In this document: piece by piece, positions 28,982 to 37,787 of the stretch
How the letters are laid out: each line of letters opens with the position of its first letter
How positions within the stretch are numbered: the stretch's first letter is position 1
The notes under the pieces: generated by a model
What the model was told of the DNA's origin: nothing
The model's input: only the letters and a program-made list of their open reading frames with translations
Databases searched by the model: none
From: an uncultured Paludibaculum sp.
Lineage (GTDB): Bacteria; Acidobacteriota; Terriglobia; Bryobacterales; Bryobacteraceae
Direction of reading: 5' to 3'
Assembly: GCF_963665245.1 (NCBI RefSeq)
Contig: NZ_OY762267.1
Location: forward strand, 4,250,001 to 4,314,000
DNA length: 64,000 nucleotides
Program-made: the position numbers and the translations under genes

Positions 28982-30058
28982 ATGCAGGCAATTGGCGATA
29001 CTGAGTGGCTTCATGTACTGGATCTGGCGCATCAGGTAGCGGATCTTCCGGAATGCGACCGATTTGGTTTCGTGTCAGGTCAAGATCTGGATGCTGAGCT
29101 GGAAAGCCTCGTCCTGGAGCTGGCGGCGGATTTTGAACCGGCTCCGGAGTTCGGCGTGGGCTCCCAACTCGGACGCTATGAAGCCACCGGAGAGATCGGC
29201 CGCGGCGCGACCAGTCAGATCTTTTCCGCCATCGACCGGGATCTGGGCCGCAACGTCGCCTTGAAGGTGTTGAACACGGAGGGGGCGGGCGAGGGCGATG
29301 CCCTGGGTTCCCTCCTTCGCGAAGCACGAGCCGCATCAGCCCTCAGCCACCCCAACATCGTCACCGTGTTTGAGGTAGTCCGTTCCGGCCGGCTCACCGC
29401 TCTGGCGATGGAGTATGTGCCTGGCATGCCGCTCCGGTCGATGATGCGCCGCCCTCTGGCACTCCGGGAATGTCTGCCCGTATGGAGTCAGGCGGCAAAG
29501 GCGTTGGAGGCCGCGCACGCCGCCGGCATCGCCCATCGCGATATGAAGCCCGAGAACATCCTGGTCAGGCCGGACGGCCTGGTGAAGATACTCGACTTCG
29601 GCATGGCCCACTCTTCTACCCACGATTCAGAATGGGAGGAGACCTCCGGCACGCCACGGTATATGTCCCCGGAACAGTGCCGCTCCTCCCGGGTCGGCTT
29701 CGAAACCGACATATTCTCCCTCGGAGTGGTCTTCTACGAGATGATCACCGGGCGCTGCCCGTTCGAAGGCGATTCCGCCTGGGACACGATGACCTCCATT
29801 GTGGAAGATGCTCCCGAGCCACCCTCGAAGTGGAACCCCGCCATCCATCGCCAGCTCGATGCGCTGATCCTGTCCATGCTGAGGAAGAAAGCCGCCGACC
29901 GACCCACCGCCAGCCAGGTGACCGAGTCTCTCGAGCGTCTGACCCACAGCGCGGTGGGTGCCCCAGCCCTCTGGCCCGCAGTGGAAGCAACCCTAAGCCG
30001 TGCTGCCGCCTGGGTCTCCAGACCCGTGCTGTCGCTAGTATGTGATCTGTCCGCATGA
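28982..30058 (+). CDS. Ser/Thr protein kinase, C-terminus replaced by an IS insertion
   Basis: 358 residues from the ATG at 28982 (GAGGG upstream). All kinase motifs are present: glycine loop GEIGRGATS (70-78), Lys95 in VALKVL, HRD at 185-187 in IAHRDMKPENIL, DFG at 205-207, and an APE-like MSPEQ. The N-terminal about 60 residues (LDLAHQVADLPECDRFGFVS, then LDAELESLVLEL) are typical of acidobacterial cytoplasmic kinases; there is no membrane segment. At codon 350 the gene enters the left end of an IS element and stops after nine foreign residues (LSLVCDLSA). Joining across the 17-bp target duplication restores the original end, 24 residues at 31567-31638, giving a 373-residue protein. The catalytic domain is untouched, so activity may persist. 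Confidence 0.88.
   Translation: MQAIGDTEWLHVLDLAHQVADLPECDRFGFVSGQDLDAELESLVLELAADFEPAPEFGVGSQLGRYEATGEIGRGATSQIFSAIDRDLGRNVALKVLNTEGAGEGDALGSLLREARAASALSHPNIVTVFEVVRSGRLTALAMEYVPGMPLRSMMRRPLALRECLPVWSQAAKALEAAHAAGIAHRDMKPENILVRPDGLVKILDFGMAHSSTHDSEWEETSGTPRYMSPEQCRSSRVGFETDIFSLGVVFYEMITGRCPFEGDSAWDTMTSIVEDAPEPPSKWNPAIHRQLDALILSMLRKKAADRPTASQVTESLERLTHSAVGAPALWPAVEATLSRAAAWVSRPVLSLVCDLSA
30013..30029. repeat. 17-bp target-site duplication, left copy
   Basis: GGTCTCCAGACCCGTGC, identical to 31551-31567. It directly abuts the left inverted repeat of the IS and lies inside the kinase gene. Confidence 0.92.
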
Positions 30059-30078
30059 GTTCACACGTGATCTGTCCG
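30030..30078. repeat. Left inverted repeat region with two GATCTGTCCG copies
   Basis: Terminal TGTCGCTAGTA followed by GATCTGTCCG at 30044-30053 and 30069-30078. It mirrors 31501-31550. Confidence 0.85.
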
Positions 30079-30109
30079 TTCGAGCAGAGCGGCGGGCGAG
30101 TCTTGGAAG

Positions 30110-31498
30110 GTGGAAGCCCCCAAGGATTGCCCGGCCGCGGAAGTGGAGCGGATGATGAAGCTACAAGAAGTGCTGCTGAAGGCCATGGCGAAGAAGATCA
30201 CATGGTGGAGCGCGGCGGAGATCATCGGAGTGAGCGACCGAACGATGCGACGCTGGCGGGAGAGGCTGGAAGAGCACGGCTATTCGGGCTTGGCCGACCG
30301 GCGGAAAGGCAGGCCGAGTGACAAGAGGGTGCCCTTGGCGATGGCGGAGGAGGTGTTGCGGCTGTACCAGGAAACCTACTATGACCTGAACATGCGGCAC
30401 TTTCACGAGAAGCTGCGCGAGCAACACGGCATCCAGCTGAGCTACACGTGGGTGCAGAAGGCGCTGCAGGGTGCGGGCTTGGTGGCCAAGCGGGGTAGGC
30501 GGGCCAAGCATCGGCGGAGACGGGAGCCTCGACCGCTGCCGGGGATGCTGCTGCACATCGACGGGAGCAAGCACCAGTGGTTCAGCGATGAGCGATGGTA
30601 TGACCTGATCGTGATCCTGGATGATGCGACGAAGGAGATCTACTACGCACAGTTGGTGGAGGAGGAATCGACGCGGACGGTGATGGCGGGCCTGCGGCAT
30701 GTGATTGAGTCGAAGGGTCTGTTCTGTGCGTTGTACAGCGACCGGGGCAGCCACTTTTTCGTGACGCCGAAAGCGGGCGGGAAGGTTGATAAGGGCCGTC
30801 TGACGCAGGTTGGGCGAGCGATGAAGGAGTTGGGCGTGCAGATGATCGCGGCCTACTCGCCACAAGCGCGAGGCCGGTCAGAGCGGAGCTTCGGGACCTG
30901 GCAGGGCCGACTGCCACAGGAGTTGCGGCTGGCGGGGATCACCACCGCGGAAAGGGCCAATGAGTTCTTGGCCGAACGTTACATTGGCGAGTTCAACGAG
31001 AAGTTCACGGTTGAGGCGAAGGAGACAGGGACGGCGTTTCGGAAGACGACGCGCGCCGATCTGAACTGGGTGTTCACGGTGCAGACTGAGCGCGTGGTAG
31101 ATCGGGATAACACGGTGGCGATCGGCGACCAGAGCTGGCAACTGGAGAAGAGCCGTTTCCGCCACTCCCTGGCGAAGAGCACAGTGACCATTCACGAGCA
31201 CCTGGATGGAACGGTGTCGATCCGATTTGGACCGCATGTGGTAGGCCGCTACACAGCCGAGGGCGCACGATTGCGGGACACTCGACAATCACGAAAGGAA
31301 GACTGTGGAAAAGGCGGGCCCGAGGAAGCCGAGGAAAACCGCGAGGCGGTTTCCCACGGCTCCCACCGTCCCTTGGAAATCCCGCCGAGCCGGGATTCCC
31401 ACTTTCCCACCGCCCCGACGACGACGAGAAAGGTACGTCCGAAGACCCGGAAGCCGCCTTCGGCGAGCAGAAAAGGATCATCGGGTGCGGTCAACTGA
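30110..31498 (+). CDS. IS1202/ISNCY-type DDE transposase
   Basis: 462 residues from a GTG start with GGAAG just upstream. The N-terminus holds helix-turn-helix motifs (WSAAEIIGVSDRTMRRWRER, then YSGLADRRKGRPSDKRVP). The integrase core follows: Asp in LLHIDGSKHQWF (about 150), Asp in CALYSDRGSHFF (about 207), and Glu in YSPQARGRSERSFGTWQGRL (about 255). The C-terminal 60 residues are basic, proline-rich and low in complexity (NFPTAPTTTRKVRPKTRKPP-like), possibly non-catalytic. The frame is undamaged. It fills the element between the two inverted repeats. Confidence 0.88.
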   Translation: MEAPKDCPAAEVERMMKLQEVLLKAMAKKITWWSAAEIIGVSDRTMRRWRERLEEHGYSGLADRRKGRPSDKRVPLAMAEEVLRLYQETYYDLNMRHFHEKLREQHGIQLSYTWVQKALQGAGLVAKRGRRAKHRRRREPRPLPGMLLHIDGSKHQWFSDERWYDLIVILDDATKEIYYAQLVEEESTRTVMAGLRHVIESKGLFCALYSDRGSHFFVTPKAGGKVDKGRLTQVGRAMKELGVQMIAAYSPQARGRSERSFGTWQGRLPQELRLAGITTAERANEFLAERYIGEFNEKFTVEAKETGTAFRKTTRADLNWVFTVQTERVVDRDNTVAIGDQSWQLEKSRFRHSLAKSTVTIHEHLDGTVSIRFGPHVVGRYTAEGARLRDTRQSRKEDCGKGGPEEAEENREAVSHGSHRPLEIPPSRDSHFPTAPTTTRKVRPKTRKPPSASRKGSSGAVN

Positions 31499-31500
31499 TG

Positions 31501-31550
31501 CGGACAGATCGTGTGTGAATAAAAGCGGACAGATTGACTTACTACCGACA
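31501..31550. repeat. Right inverted repeat region
   Basis: CGGACAGATC at 31501-31510 and CGGACAGATT at 31526-31535, ending TACTACCGACA; the reverse complement matches the left end. Confidence 0.85.
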
Positions 31551-31567
31551 GGTCTCCAGACCCGTGC
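31551..31567. repeat. 17-bp target-site duplication, right copy
   Basis: Identical to 30013-30029 and directly abutting the right end of the IS. Confidence 0.92.
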
Positions 31568-31641
31568 ACGCCATCTGGCGGGGCCTTGCGGCCGCCGGCG
31601 GCCGTACCTCCAGCGCTGTCCCAACTCCGTTGTTGGACTAG
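31568..31641 (+). pseudogene. Displaced 3' end of the Ser/Thr kinase gene
   Basis: Reading on in the kinase frame from the right copy of the duplication gives HAIWRGLAAAGGRTSSAVPT, then PLLD and a TAG at 31639-31641. This is the original C-terminus cut off by the IS. It is short and shows no domain. Confidence 0.85.
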
Positions 31642-31751
31642 ACGATCCCCGGCATTGCTAAGTCGGCCTGATCAGATTCTGCGATGAAGCGCCCCCTAAG
31701 TGAGTGTGCCGGCGGAATGCCGGAATGATGGAATGAAAGGAAACCAGCCAG

Positions 31752-31934
31752 ATGCGCAGTATCGGTCCCATGGAATTAGTGCTCATTCTTGCCGTCGCCG
31801 TCCTTCTGTTTGGCGGCAGGAAAATCCCCGAACTCGCCAGGGGTCTTGGCGACGGACTAAGGAACTTCAAACACGCTCTGCGCGAGGATCAGCAGCTCGT
31901 GCCGGCAGACGAGCAGAAGCAATCGGCAAGCTGA
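31752..31934 (+). CDS. tatA: Sec-independent translocase protein TatA/E
   Basis: 60 residues. One N-terminal membrane helix (MELVLILAVAVLLFGGRKIP) is followed by the hinge and amphipathic helix LARGLGDGLRNFKHALRED and a short polar tail. FGGRKIPEL is the TatA/TatE signature, and the short tail argues against TatB. TatA forms the pore of the twin-arginine system that exports folded proteins. AAAGGA lies upstream of the start. No tatB or tatC is adjacent, so the rest of the system must lie elsewhere. A predicted Tat substrate lies 255 bp away in convergent orientation, and a second one at 11664-15377. Confidence 0.92.
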   Translation: MRSIGPMELVLILAVAVLLFGGRKIPELARGLGDGLRNFKHALREDQQLVPADEQKQSAS

Positions 31935-32013
31935 AGCGGGAGGTGCGCTGAGCCGCGGGCCTGGCCAAAGCCTTCACCAAGAGCACCACAAGTTCTCGTC
32001 TCCGTAGCGCAAC

Positions 32014-32049
32014 GCAGCCCGGCAGCCCTCGAAGGCGCCGGGCTGCTTT
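32014..32049 (+). terminator. Hairpin, likely terminator after tatA
   Basis: A perfect 10-bp stem (GCAGCCCGGC at 32014-32023, GCCGGGCTGC at 32037-32046) with a 13-base loop, followed by TTT. The U-tract is weak. It lies about 80 bp after the tatA stop. Confidence 0.6.
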
Positions 32050-32189
32050 CGCGTCCGGAAGGGGTGCCAGGACAACTTCACTGCGAACTCCACGCTGGGA
32101 TGAAGAGGCCCACCATGCCCAGAGCAGGCGCCACTCCGCTTCCCGCCCTCCTGTCTGGGCGAGCCCGGCGCTCTGCTGCCCGTTAGGCT

Positions 32190-32969
32190 CTACTTGTCGA
32201 GCGGAGTCAGCCTCACATCGATCGAATAGTAGTAGACCCCGGTGACCGCCTCATAGCCTGATTCGGTTCCAACTGCAATCCACAACTGCTCGTGGATCGT
32301 TGTGACCGGCTTCGGATGGTCGTACGTGCGCCGCAGCATGACCCACTTCCGGTCTTTGGGGTCCAGTTCGCACTCCTGGCCATTCCAGATGTTGCCGATC
32401 ACCCCCAGATCCTCTCCGCCCTCCGACTGTTGCCCTTTGTCGACGTTGATCGAAACATACTCCCCAATGAGTAGCGGCACCGGCTCCACGGCAGTACCGC
32501 CTGCTTTCAGGAAGACGCTGGACTGGTTGCCGCCCGCGCCCGCGCAGTTGGTCGAGTTCGAAGCGACCTCGAATTGCAGACTGACCATGTACCGCTGGTC
32601 CTGCTCGACGCCATCCTCGGCGGTAAGCGGCACCTTCAGAAACATGAACATGTCATCCGGGCGATTGTTGCAAGACAGGTAAAAGGCGCGCCGGTTCCGC
32701 GAGAAGACGGTCAGCTCCTTCGGCAGCTCACGAATCTCGGCCAGGAAGTTCAGGTCCGCGGTCTGCAGGTGATAGTCAGTGAATCCCGCCAGCACGCCGC
32801 CGCTGCCCTGGCTGAAGTCGAAGTGCTTAATGATCTCCCGGCGCCGCTTCCCGCTTCGGGCGGACTGCGCCGCTTGCGATTGCGCCAGCAACGCGGGAGC
32901 CCCCAGCATTGCGGGTGCGGCCGCCAGCCAATTCCGGCGCGTCAATCCCGTCTGCGAATTCGAACTCAT
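32190..32969 (-). CDS. Tat-exported protein of unknown function, 259 aa
   Basis: The ATG at 32969 has GGAGGG about 10 bases upstream and opens a twin-arginine signal (GLTRRNWLAAAPAMLGAPAL, cut after LAQ). The mature part is beta-rich, with IIKHFDFSQGSGGVLAGFTD, FYLSCNNRPDDMFMFLKVPL and FEVASNSTNCAGAGGNQSSV, ending YYYSIDVRLTPLDK. This could be a jelly-roll or lectin-like fold, but I do not recognise the family. It is convergent with tatA and downstream of the A/B gene array, separated from it by a strong terminator. Confidence 0.7.
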   Translation of the reverse strand: MSSNSQTGLTRRNWLAAAPAMLGAPALLAQSQAAQSARSGKRRREIIKHFDFSQGSGGVLAGFTDYHLQTADLNFLAEIRELPKELTVFSRNRRAFYLSCNNRPDDMFMFLKVPLTAEDGVEQDQRYMVSLQFEVASNSTNCAGAGGNQSSVFLKAGGTAVEPVPLLIGEYVSINVDKGQQSEGGEDLGVIGNIWNGQECELDPKDRKWVMLRRTYDHPKPVTTIHEQLWIAVGTESGYEAVTGVYYYSIDVRLTPLDK

Positions 32970-33106
32970 ACTCGTAAGCCCTCCTCGAACCATATGCGGC
33001 AGCGCCGCTATAACATGAGGGGCTTCCAATCGTGAATCCCTTCGCCGCGTCCCAAAGAAAAATCGAGGACCATGCGCCTCTCACTCCAGCGTCCACGCCA
33101 CACCAC

Positions 33107-33136
33107 AAAAAAACCGGGGGCCTGACAGGCCCCGGT
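33107..33136 (-). terminator. Rho-independent terminator at the end of the A/B array
   Basis: On the minus strand: ACCGGGGCCTG / CAGGCCCCCGGT stem with a one-base bulge, then seven T residues (33113-33107). It lies after the A-family 3' fragment and ends transcription of the array before the Tat substrate gene. Confidence 0.8.
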
Positions 33137-33164
33137 CGTCCTTTCCAGTTACCCACTCCGCTCG

Positions 33165-33565
33165 CTACCGCGTGCAATTACCCGCCCCGTGGGCATCATA
33201 CCTCGGCAGGTCGCCCTGGTTACGCAATGCCACCGGTCCCAGTGCGAACCAGACATCCTTGGGCAAACCAGGTATGCCGGTGGCGGCATCTTCTCTCTCA
33301 TCGTCGTGTCCCAGTTGTTAGTGATCTCGCCCGTGAGAAGGAAGATGTCATTCCCGCCCGTCGTGGCCGGTGAGAGGGCCGGGAACACACCCCAGGCGTT
33401 CAAGCTGTCATCGTAAAGAGCCTTGCACTTCCTGACGGGATGGAGGACACCCTGCGGCCCCCAGACTCCGATCTGGCTCGGCAGCGTCTCCGGCCTACCG
33501 TAGTAGCTATCGAGCTGGTACGTACCGGTCAGCAGCGCCGAGGTGAAGTAGCGCCTCGCCCGGCT
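33165..33565 (-). pseudogene. Family A 3' fragment (duplicated C-terminus)
   Basis: This stretch repeats the end of the A2 gene (38766-39200) at DNA level. The translation gives RRYFTSALLTGTYQLDSYYG, then CKALYDDSLNAWGVFPALSP and ITNNWDTTMREKMPP, matching the A2 C-terminus. After MPP the frame shifts; the second frame reads on as ATGIPGLPKDVWFALGPV. The similarity continues past the stop codon into the noncoding tail to about 33137, so this is a segmental duplication and not an independent gene. It lies directly downstream of A1, whose own C-terminus is different. Confidence 0.8.
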
Positions 33566-33630
33566 GGTCGCACTGGAGCCTGCCTTGAAGTACGGATTGT
33601 TGGGACTGTTAGCAAGCCACGAACCCCCGG

Positions 33631-36489
33631 CTAACGCGTTGCGCCTACGGCGCAGATGGACTGATCGTAATCGATGCTCCAGGATGGTCGTGCCGAGATC
33701 GGCCGAAATTGGACCGGACTGGAGCCGAACCACACTTCCGGGGGTAATCCGGGCATGCCAGTGGAGGAGTCCTTCTGGAAGATCGGGTCCGTGAGGCCTG
33801 CGGGCACCCCGCCCACTGTCATGAAATCAGTCCAGTTGTTACTGACGCGGCCGGCCACGATGAAAATGTCATTGCTGCCCGGTGCGGTGACGGATGGCAA
33901 CACGGCCCAGGCAGTTGCCGGGTTGTCGTTGTACATGTTCCCTTTGCATGACGTATTGTAATGTCCGTCGACGAACCAAGTTCCAATATTGCTCGGTTGC
34001 GTTGCTTGCACGCCGTAGAACTGATCGATTTGCCACTTGAACGCCATGACCATCGTGTTGAAGTAGCGCCGCGCTGCCAACTGCATCAAGACGGCGGTCG
34101 ACTGTGATTGACGGAGGTAGTTCTCCTGCTGACCCGGATCGGCGAACTGGCTCAAGGCATTGAGCTTGCTCCAGTCCTGAACAATGTTGCTGAAGACCGT
34201 TTCGTAGGCAGCATCGGCATTCACCGAATAGGCGGCGAGATTGTCGTAAACGCTCTGCACCGTTCCTGCCACGGTGTAGTCGGGGATGCCGTCGCCTCGC
34301 GGATCCAGCAGACCGGAGGAACTCATGGCATGGAAAAGGCCGCTCATCGCGCCGTACAAGTATCCCGAGCCGGCTTGCATCTGCGGCAGCGACGTGATTC
34401 CGGTCATCGACGCTGTCCAGTTCGTCACGTCACTTAAGCGGAAGATGAGTTCGGGCCGCTGGTCGTTCGCTGCTCGCGCCGACCCGGCGAGTTCCGAGAG
34501 CAGAATGTCAACTAGAGAGACTTCGTTATCGACGTATAGACCTCGCAGGTTCACGCCTTCGTTCCCGAATAGGTTCAGCACGCGATCCAGGGCTCCCAGT
34601 TCGGCTTTCACCTGTTGGGCCACATCGCTCAAATCCTGCTGGGTGAAAGTGTACGTCACTCCGTTGTCCGGTCTTGTATACGTGCCGCCCTGGGGAAAGG
34701 GATACGACGCCGGATTCGTGGGGTCCACTCCGGCGAGGTCCATCGCGACGAATGGCTCGTCATAGATGCTGCGAATATCGTTGCCCGTATTCGATGGCTG
34801 CTGGTTCGCAGGCCAAACGGTGTGGAACATCATGTAGCTGAGGTACTGATAGGCGTTGACCCGGCCGGGCGTATCCATCATGGGCCAGGGGCTGGCCGGC
34901 TGCCAGACGGTCTTGAGGAAACTCAGGTCGATCGTCATGTGCCCGGGAGAAGGATCGAAATTGTTTTGCACACCGCTGACCGGCCGTTGTAGATAGTGCG
35001 CATCGCGGGACAGCACAAGCGAGAGTTGGCCGTGCTGGTCGAACGCGCTCTGGGTGGACGAGACGTAGGCCTCGCGGCTGAACTGCAGGTTCCTACTGAC
35101 GGTCTGGTCATTCGACACCACCGCGGCCATGGAGGAGGTGGAATCGGACATCTTTGTGAATGTATAGGCCGGGATCCCAAGATTGCTCAAGCGAGTGTAC
35201 AGCGTTTGATCTTGCTGAACGGACGAATCGAGGCCTGCCTGTTTGCCCCAGGCAATGACGAAGATGAGGGATCGCACCGGGACGCTGCTCAGATAGTCGG
35301 TCATATTTATCGCGTCCTGCGGCGAATTGAGATAGAAGACCGCGCCGCAGCTTGCAGGGCAGCCTGAGTTGTCCTGATTGACCATGGTGGTTGGACTTAA
35401 CGTCCGGCGAGTGATGGGCAACACCCAGAAGCCGCTGGGCACATTCGCGCTGACGGCAGGCGGGGTGTAGGTCACGCCGTCGATTTGAACTCGTTTGTTC
35501 ACGCCATCCACGTTGACGATCGCGTTGTCCGATGGGTGAAGGTCGTACATGCCGTACGCGTTTGCCGTCAGCACCCCGTGAATTTGCGCCAGTTCGGCCT
35601 CCGCACGCTCATAGCCGGTGTTGTAGGATTCCAGGCCGATCCCCGAAGGAGCCTTGCCGATCCCCACCATCATGTAACCCCACGGAGCTTCCTGATCGCC
35701 GACCTGGCGGTAGTCACTGCCGCCGATCGCGGACGGGTTGAGGTTGCTCCAGTCCGCGTTGATTCCGGCCAGACTCCCCAGGACCGCGAACGAGGTAGAC
35801 GGAATCGCCGACAACGCAGCGTCGAGCCCGGCGGAGTCGAGGCACGTCGATGAGAGTTCTTGAAGCGACGTGCGCTGGATCTCCACCAGCAAATAGACAC
35901 TATTCGTACACTGGATCGGGTTCTTCGGGTAGTTCTTCGTCACCGTTCCGAGAGCATTGGAAGAAATCTGGAACCAAGGTTGTCCGTTGCCTTGATACCC
36001 CCCGGGCTGCAACGTGGTGAATGAATAGTTCGGCTGGAAGATGCCTGGAACAGCCGTGCCCACACCTCCGCTCACAGGAGGATTCGATTGAGACCACATG
36101 AATACCGTCCGGGTGTGAACGAAGTTGCCATTCCATTTTTTGATGCGCAGACGGAGCACGTTCCGCCCTTCGATCAGCCCGTCAAGCGGGGTTAAGATCG
36201 CCGATTCGGGACAGCGCTCTTTCTGGCAGGCGCCGCTTCCGGCGAACCGGGCCGTAATGTCTTTGCCGTTGAGCCTGGCGCGGAACGTGGGACGCCTCGC
36301 CGCCTGGTGAACCTGAATGTCCACCTTCAAGGAGAGCCCTTTGACGGTTGCACCTGGCTGCGGGCTTGTGACCGCCAGCATCGTGCTGCGGCTGTTGTTG
36401 GAGTTGTTCCCAGGGGCTGCGTATCCCATAGAGGCCAGCGCCACCAAGGCGGCCGCGCAGCGGGCAAAAGATCCTGCTTGAATCTGCAT
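33631..36489 (-). CDS. Family A secreted protein A1 (ILEI/FAM3-like segment), 952 aa
   Basis: The start at 36489 is chosen because MQIQAGSFARCAAALVALAS is a signal peptide matching A2 and A3. Residues of about 30-140 form an Ig-like domain (MLAVTSPQPGATVKGLSLKV, then LNGKDITARF, then DGLIEGRNVLRLRI). Residues of about 180-300 (SVYLLVEIQRTSLQELSSTC, GINADWSNLNPSAIGGSDYR, PWGYMMVGIGKAPSG) resemble the ILEI/FAM3 (PANDER) fold by pattern; this is inference. The rest contains conserved blocks found in all A copies: WQPASPWPMMDTPGRVNAYQ, and SSGLLDPRGDGIPDYTV. It is the last intact gene of the array, 70 bp after the B1 pseudogene. Function unknown. Confidence 0.75.
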   Translation of the reverse strand: MQIQAGSFARCAAALVALASMGYAAPGNNSNNSRSTMLAVTSPQPGATVKGLSLKVDIQVHQAARRPTFRARLNGKDITARFAGSGACQKERCPESAILTPLDGLIEGRNVLRLRIKKWNGNFVHTRTVFMWSQSNPPVSGGVGTAVPGIFQPNYSFTTLQPGGYQGNGQPWFQISSNALGTVTKNYPKNPIQCTNSVYLLVEIQRTSLQELSSTCLDSAGLDAALSAIPSTSFAVLGSLAGINADWSNLNPSAIGGSDYRQVGDQEAPWGYMMVGIGKAPSGIGLESYNTGYERAEAELAQIHGVLTANAYGMYDLHPSDNAIVNVDGVNKRVQIDGVTYTPPAVSANVPSGFWVLPITRRTLSPTTMVNQDNSGCPASCGAVFYLNSPQDAINMTDYLSSVPVRSLIFVIAWGKQAGLDSSVQQDQTLYTRLSNLGIPAYTFTKMSDSTSSMAAVVSNDQTVSRNLQFSREAYVSSTQSAFDQHGQLSLVLSRDAHYLQRPVSGVQNNFDPSPGHMTIDLSFLKTVWQPASPWPMMDTPGRVNAYQYLSYMMFHTVWPANQQPSNTGNDIRSIYDEPFVAMDLAGVDPTNPASYPFPQGGTYTRPDNGVTYTFTQQDLSDVAQQVKAELGALDRVLNLFGNEGVNLRGLYVDNEVSLVDILLSELAGSARAANDQRPELIFRLSDVTNWTASMTGITSLPQMQAGSGYLYGAMSGLFHAMSSSGLLDPRGDGIPDYTVAGTVQSVYDNLAAYSVNADAAYETVFSNIVQDWSKLNALSQFADPGQQENYLRQSQSTAVLMQLAARRYFNTMVMAFKWQIDQFYGVQATQPSNIGTWFVDGHYNTSCKGNMYNDNPATAWAVLPSVTAPGSNDIFIVAGRVSNNWTDFMTVGGVPAGLTDPIFQKDSSTGMPGLPPEVWFGSSPVQFRPISARPSWSIDYDQSICAVGATR

Positions 36490-36558
36490 GTGAATTTTTC
36501 TTCTCAGTTGAACAGGGGGAAGCATGAGCGGAAAGTTCATCAGCGATTGCATAATAAA

Positions 36559-37747
36559 CTACCGGTCGATGGCGGCATCCAACCGCCAGGGGCTGCTCTG
36601 CGATACAGGGACAAGCTCCACTCCGCCGGGCGATCCGCTCGCCGGCGCGGCGGACAGACTGCTGGCTACCGGCGAGATGCGGACGGCGCCAGAGCCAGCT
36701 TCCTGCAAGTGGAACGTCTGAGCGGACGACGCTTCCGCGCAGAAGGCCAACTGCAGGCGGTAGCCGGCGCTTCCGCTGTGTGCTTCCGCGCAACGCCCGG
36801 AGTTGGCGTCAATCAATCCAACCGGGGTATTCGGGGCGTCGGTGGCGGGCGCAACGAACCACTTCTGCGCCGGGTTGGAGGCATCCGCCTGCAACCGCGC
36901 CCCGGCGGTAGGAACCGGAGATCCCGATCTCTCCGTTCCGCTTGATCCATGCGTAGCGCGTGCCTCCATCCAGGGGAAACAGGGACGTCACATTGTCGGT
37001 GGTCCCTCCGGTGGATCCAAGGAAAGTGGCATCTCCATAGGTCGTGACGCCGCCATCCCGGTTCAGCATCCAGTAGCCATTGACCACGCCGGCCGGAGTA
37101 CGGCTCAGTACAAGGCCCGTCCAATCGCGTTTGTAGGAGCCGCCGGTGGAGCCGAAGAAGACAGCGTCGCCGCGAGCGTGCACGCCGCCGTCGTTGCTCA
37201 GGATGTAGTAGCCCTTGCCCGACGGGGTCGGCACGATGGCCGTTGCCGTGTTGTCGTATGCCTCAATCGCGTCGCCATACGGTTAGGCCGTCCCGGCGGT
37301 CCACACCTGACCTCTCCTGCCCAAGACTTACAGCCCCTGGCCGTCGGGGGTCGCGGCCGCGAACGTCACGTACTCCCATTCTTCCGGAGCAACCGGATAG
37401 TTGGAGCAGTTCCTGAGGTCTCCGCCGCACAACTCGCTGGCTTGGCCTCGTGCATGGATCGATCCCCGCTTGCCAACCAGCCAGTAGCCGACCTTTCCCG
37501 GGGCGGAGACAATAGTACCCGGTTCGTCAACGCTTTCATACACCGGTGCGCCTCCTCTAGCCTCGGTCTTCCCGGTTTCGATGCCGGTGTGCAACTGAAT
37601 CCAGGTGCCTCCGTTCGGCGCTTGAACCGCGCTGGTGAGCCATACAGAGCCGTCATAGTCTGACGCCCTGGCAATGAGTGACATCGTTGCGAATGCCAGC
37701 GCCGCGGCTGCTACAAATCCGAACAGGGATGGACAATTCGTTTTCAT
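36559..37747 (-). pseudogene. Family B pseudogene B1
   Basis: The signal peptide and first propeller repeats are readable (37747 down to 37328), closest to B2: GTIVSAPGKVGYWLVGKRGS. The frame is then broken by TAA at about 37328 and a second TAA at about 37281 in the same frame. It resumes as PTPSGKGYYILSNDGGVHAR and GYWMLNRDGGVTTYGDATFL to about 36890. There the frame shifts and about 180 codons present in B2, spanning the middle of the lectin-like half, are missing. The end (NPAQKWFVAPATDAPNTPVG onward) is readable in another frame. At least two stops, one large deletion and one frameshift make it non-functional. Its upstream module is still present. Confidence 0.85.
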
Positions 37748-37787
37748 CGTTTTTGACCTCTGTACGCTTTTCTTGAATGCTTTCTGG

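Larger units (their letters stand above)
30030..31550 (+). mobile_element. IS1202/ISNCY-type insertion sequence, 1521 bp
   Basis: Both ends are resolved. The left end begins TGTCGCTAGTATGTGATCTG, and the reverse complement of the right end begins TGTCGGTAGTAAGTCAATCT. Each end carries two copies of GATCTGTCCG (one copy with AATCTGTCCG) spaced 25 bp apart: 30044 and 30069 on the left, 31501 and 31526 on the right. These are likely transposase-binding sites. The element is flanked by a perfect 17-bp direct repeat and encodes one intact transposase. Long target duplications of this kind are a known trait of IS1202-related elements; family assignment rests on that and on the protein. The near-perfect structure indicates a recent insertion. 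Confidence 0.88.

Noticed and set aside
33149..33733. A 194-aa minus-strand open frame as an independent gene downstream of A1
   Set aside because: Its middle matches the A2 C-terminus and then shifts frame; the start lies in the A1 coding region. Called as a family A fragment instead.
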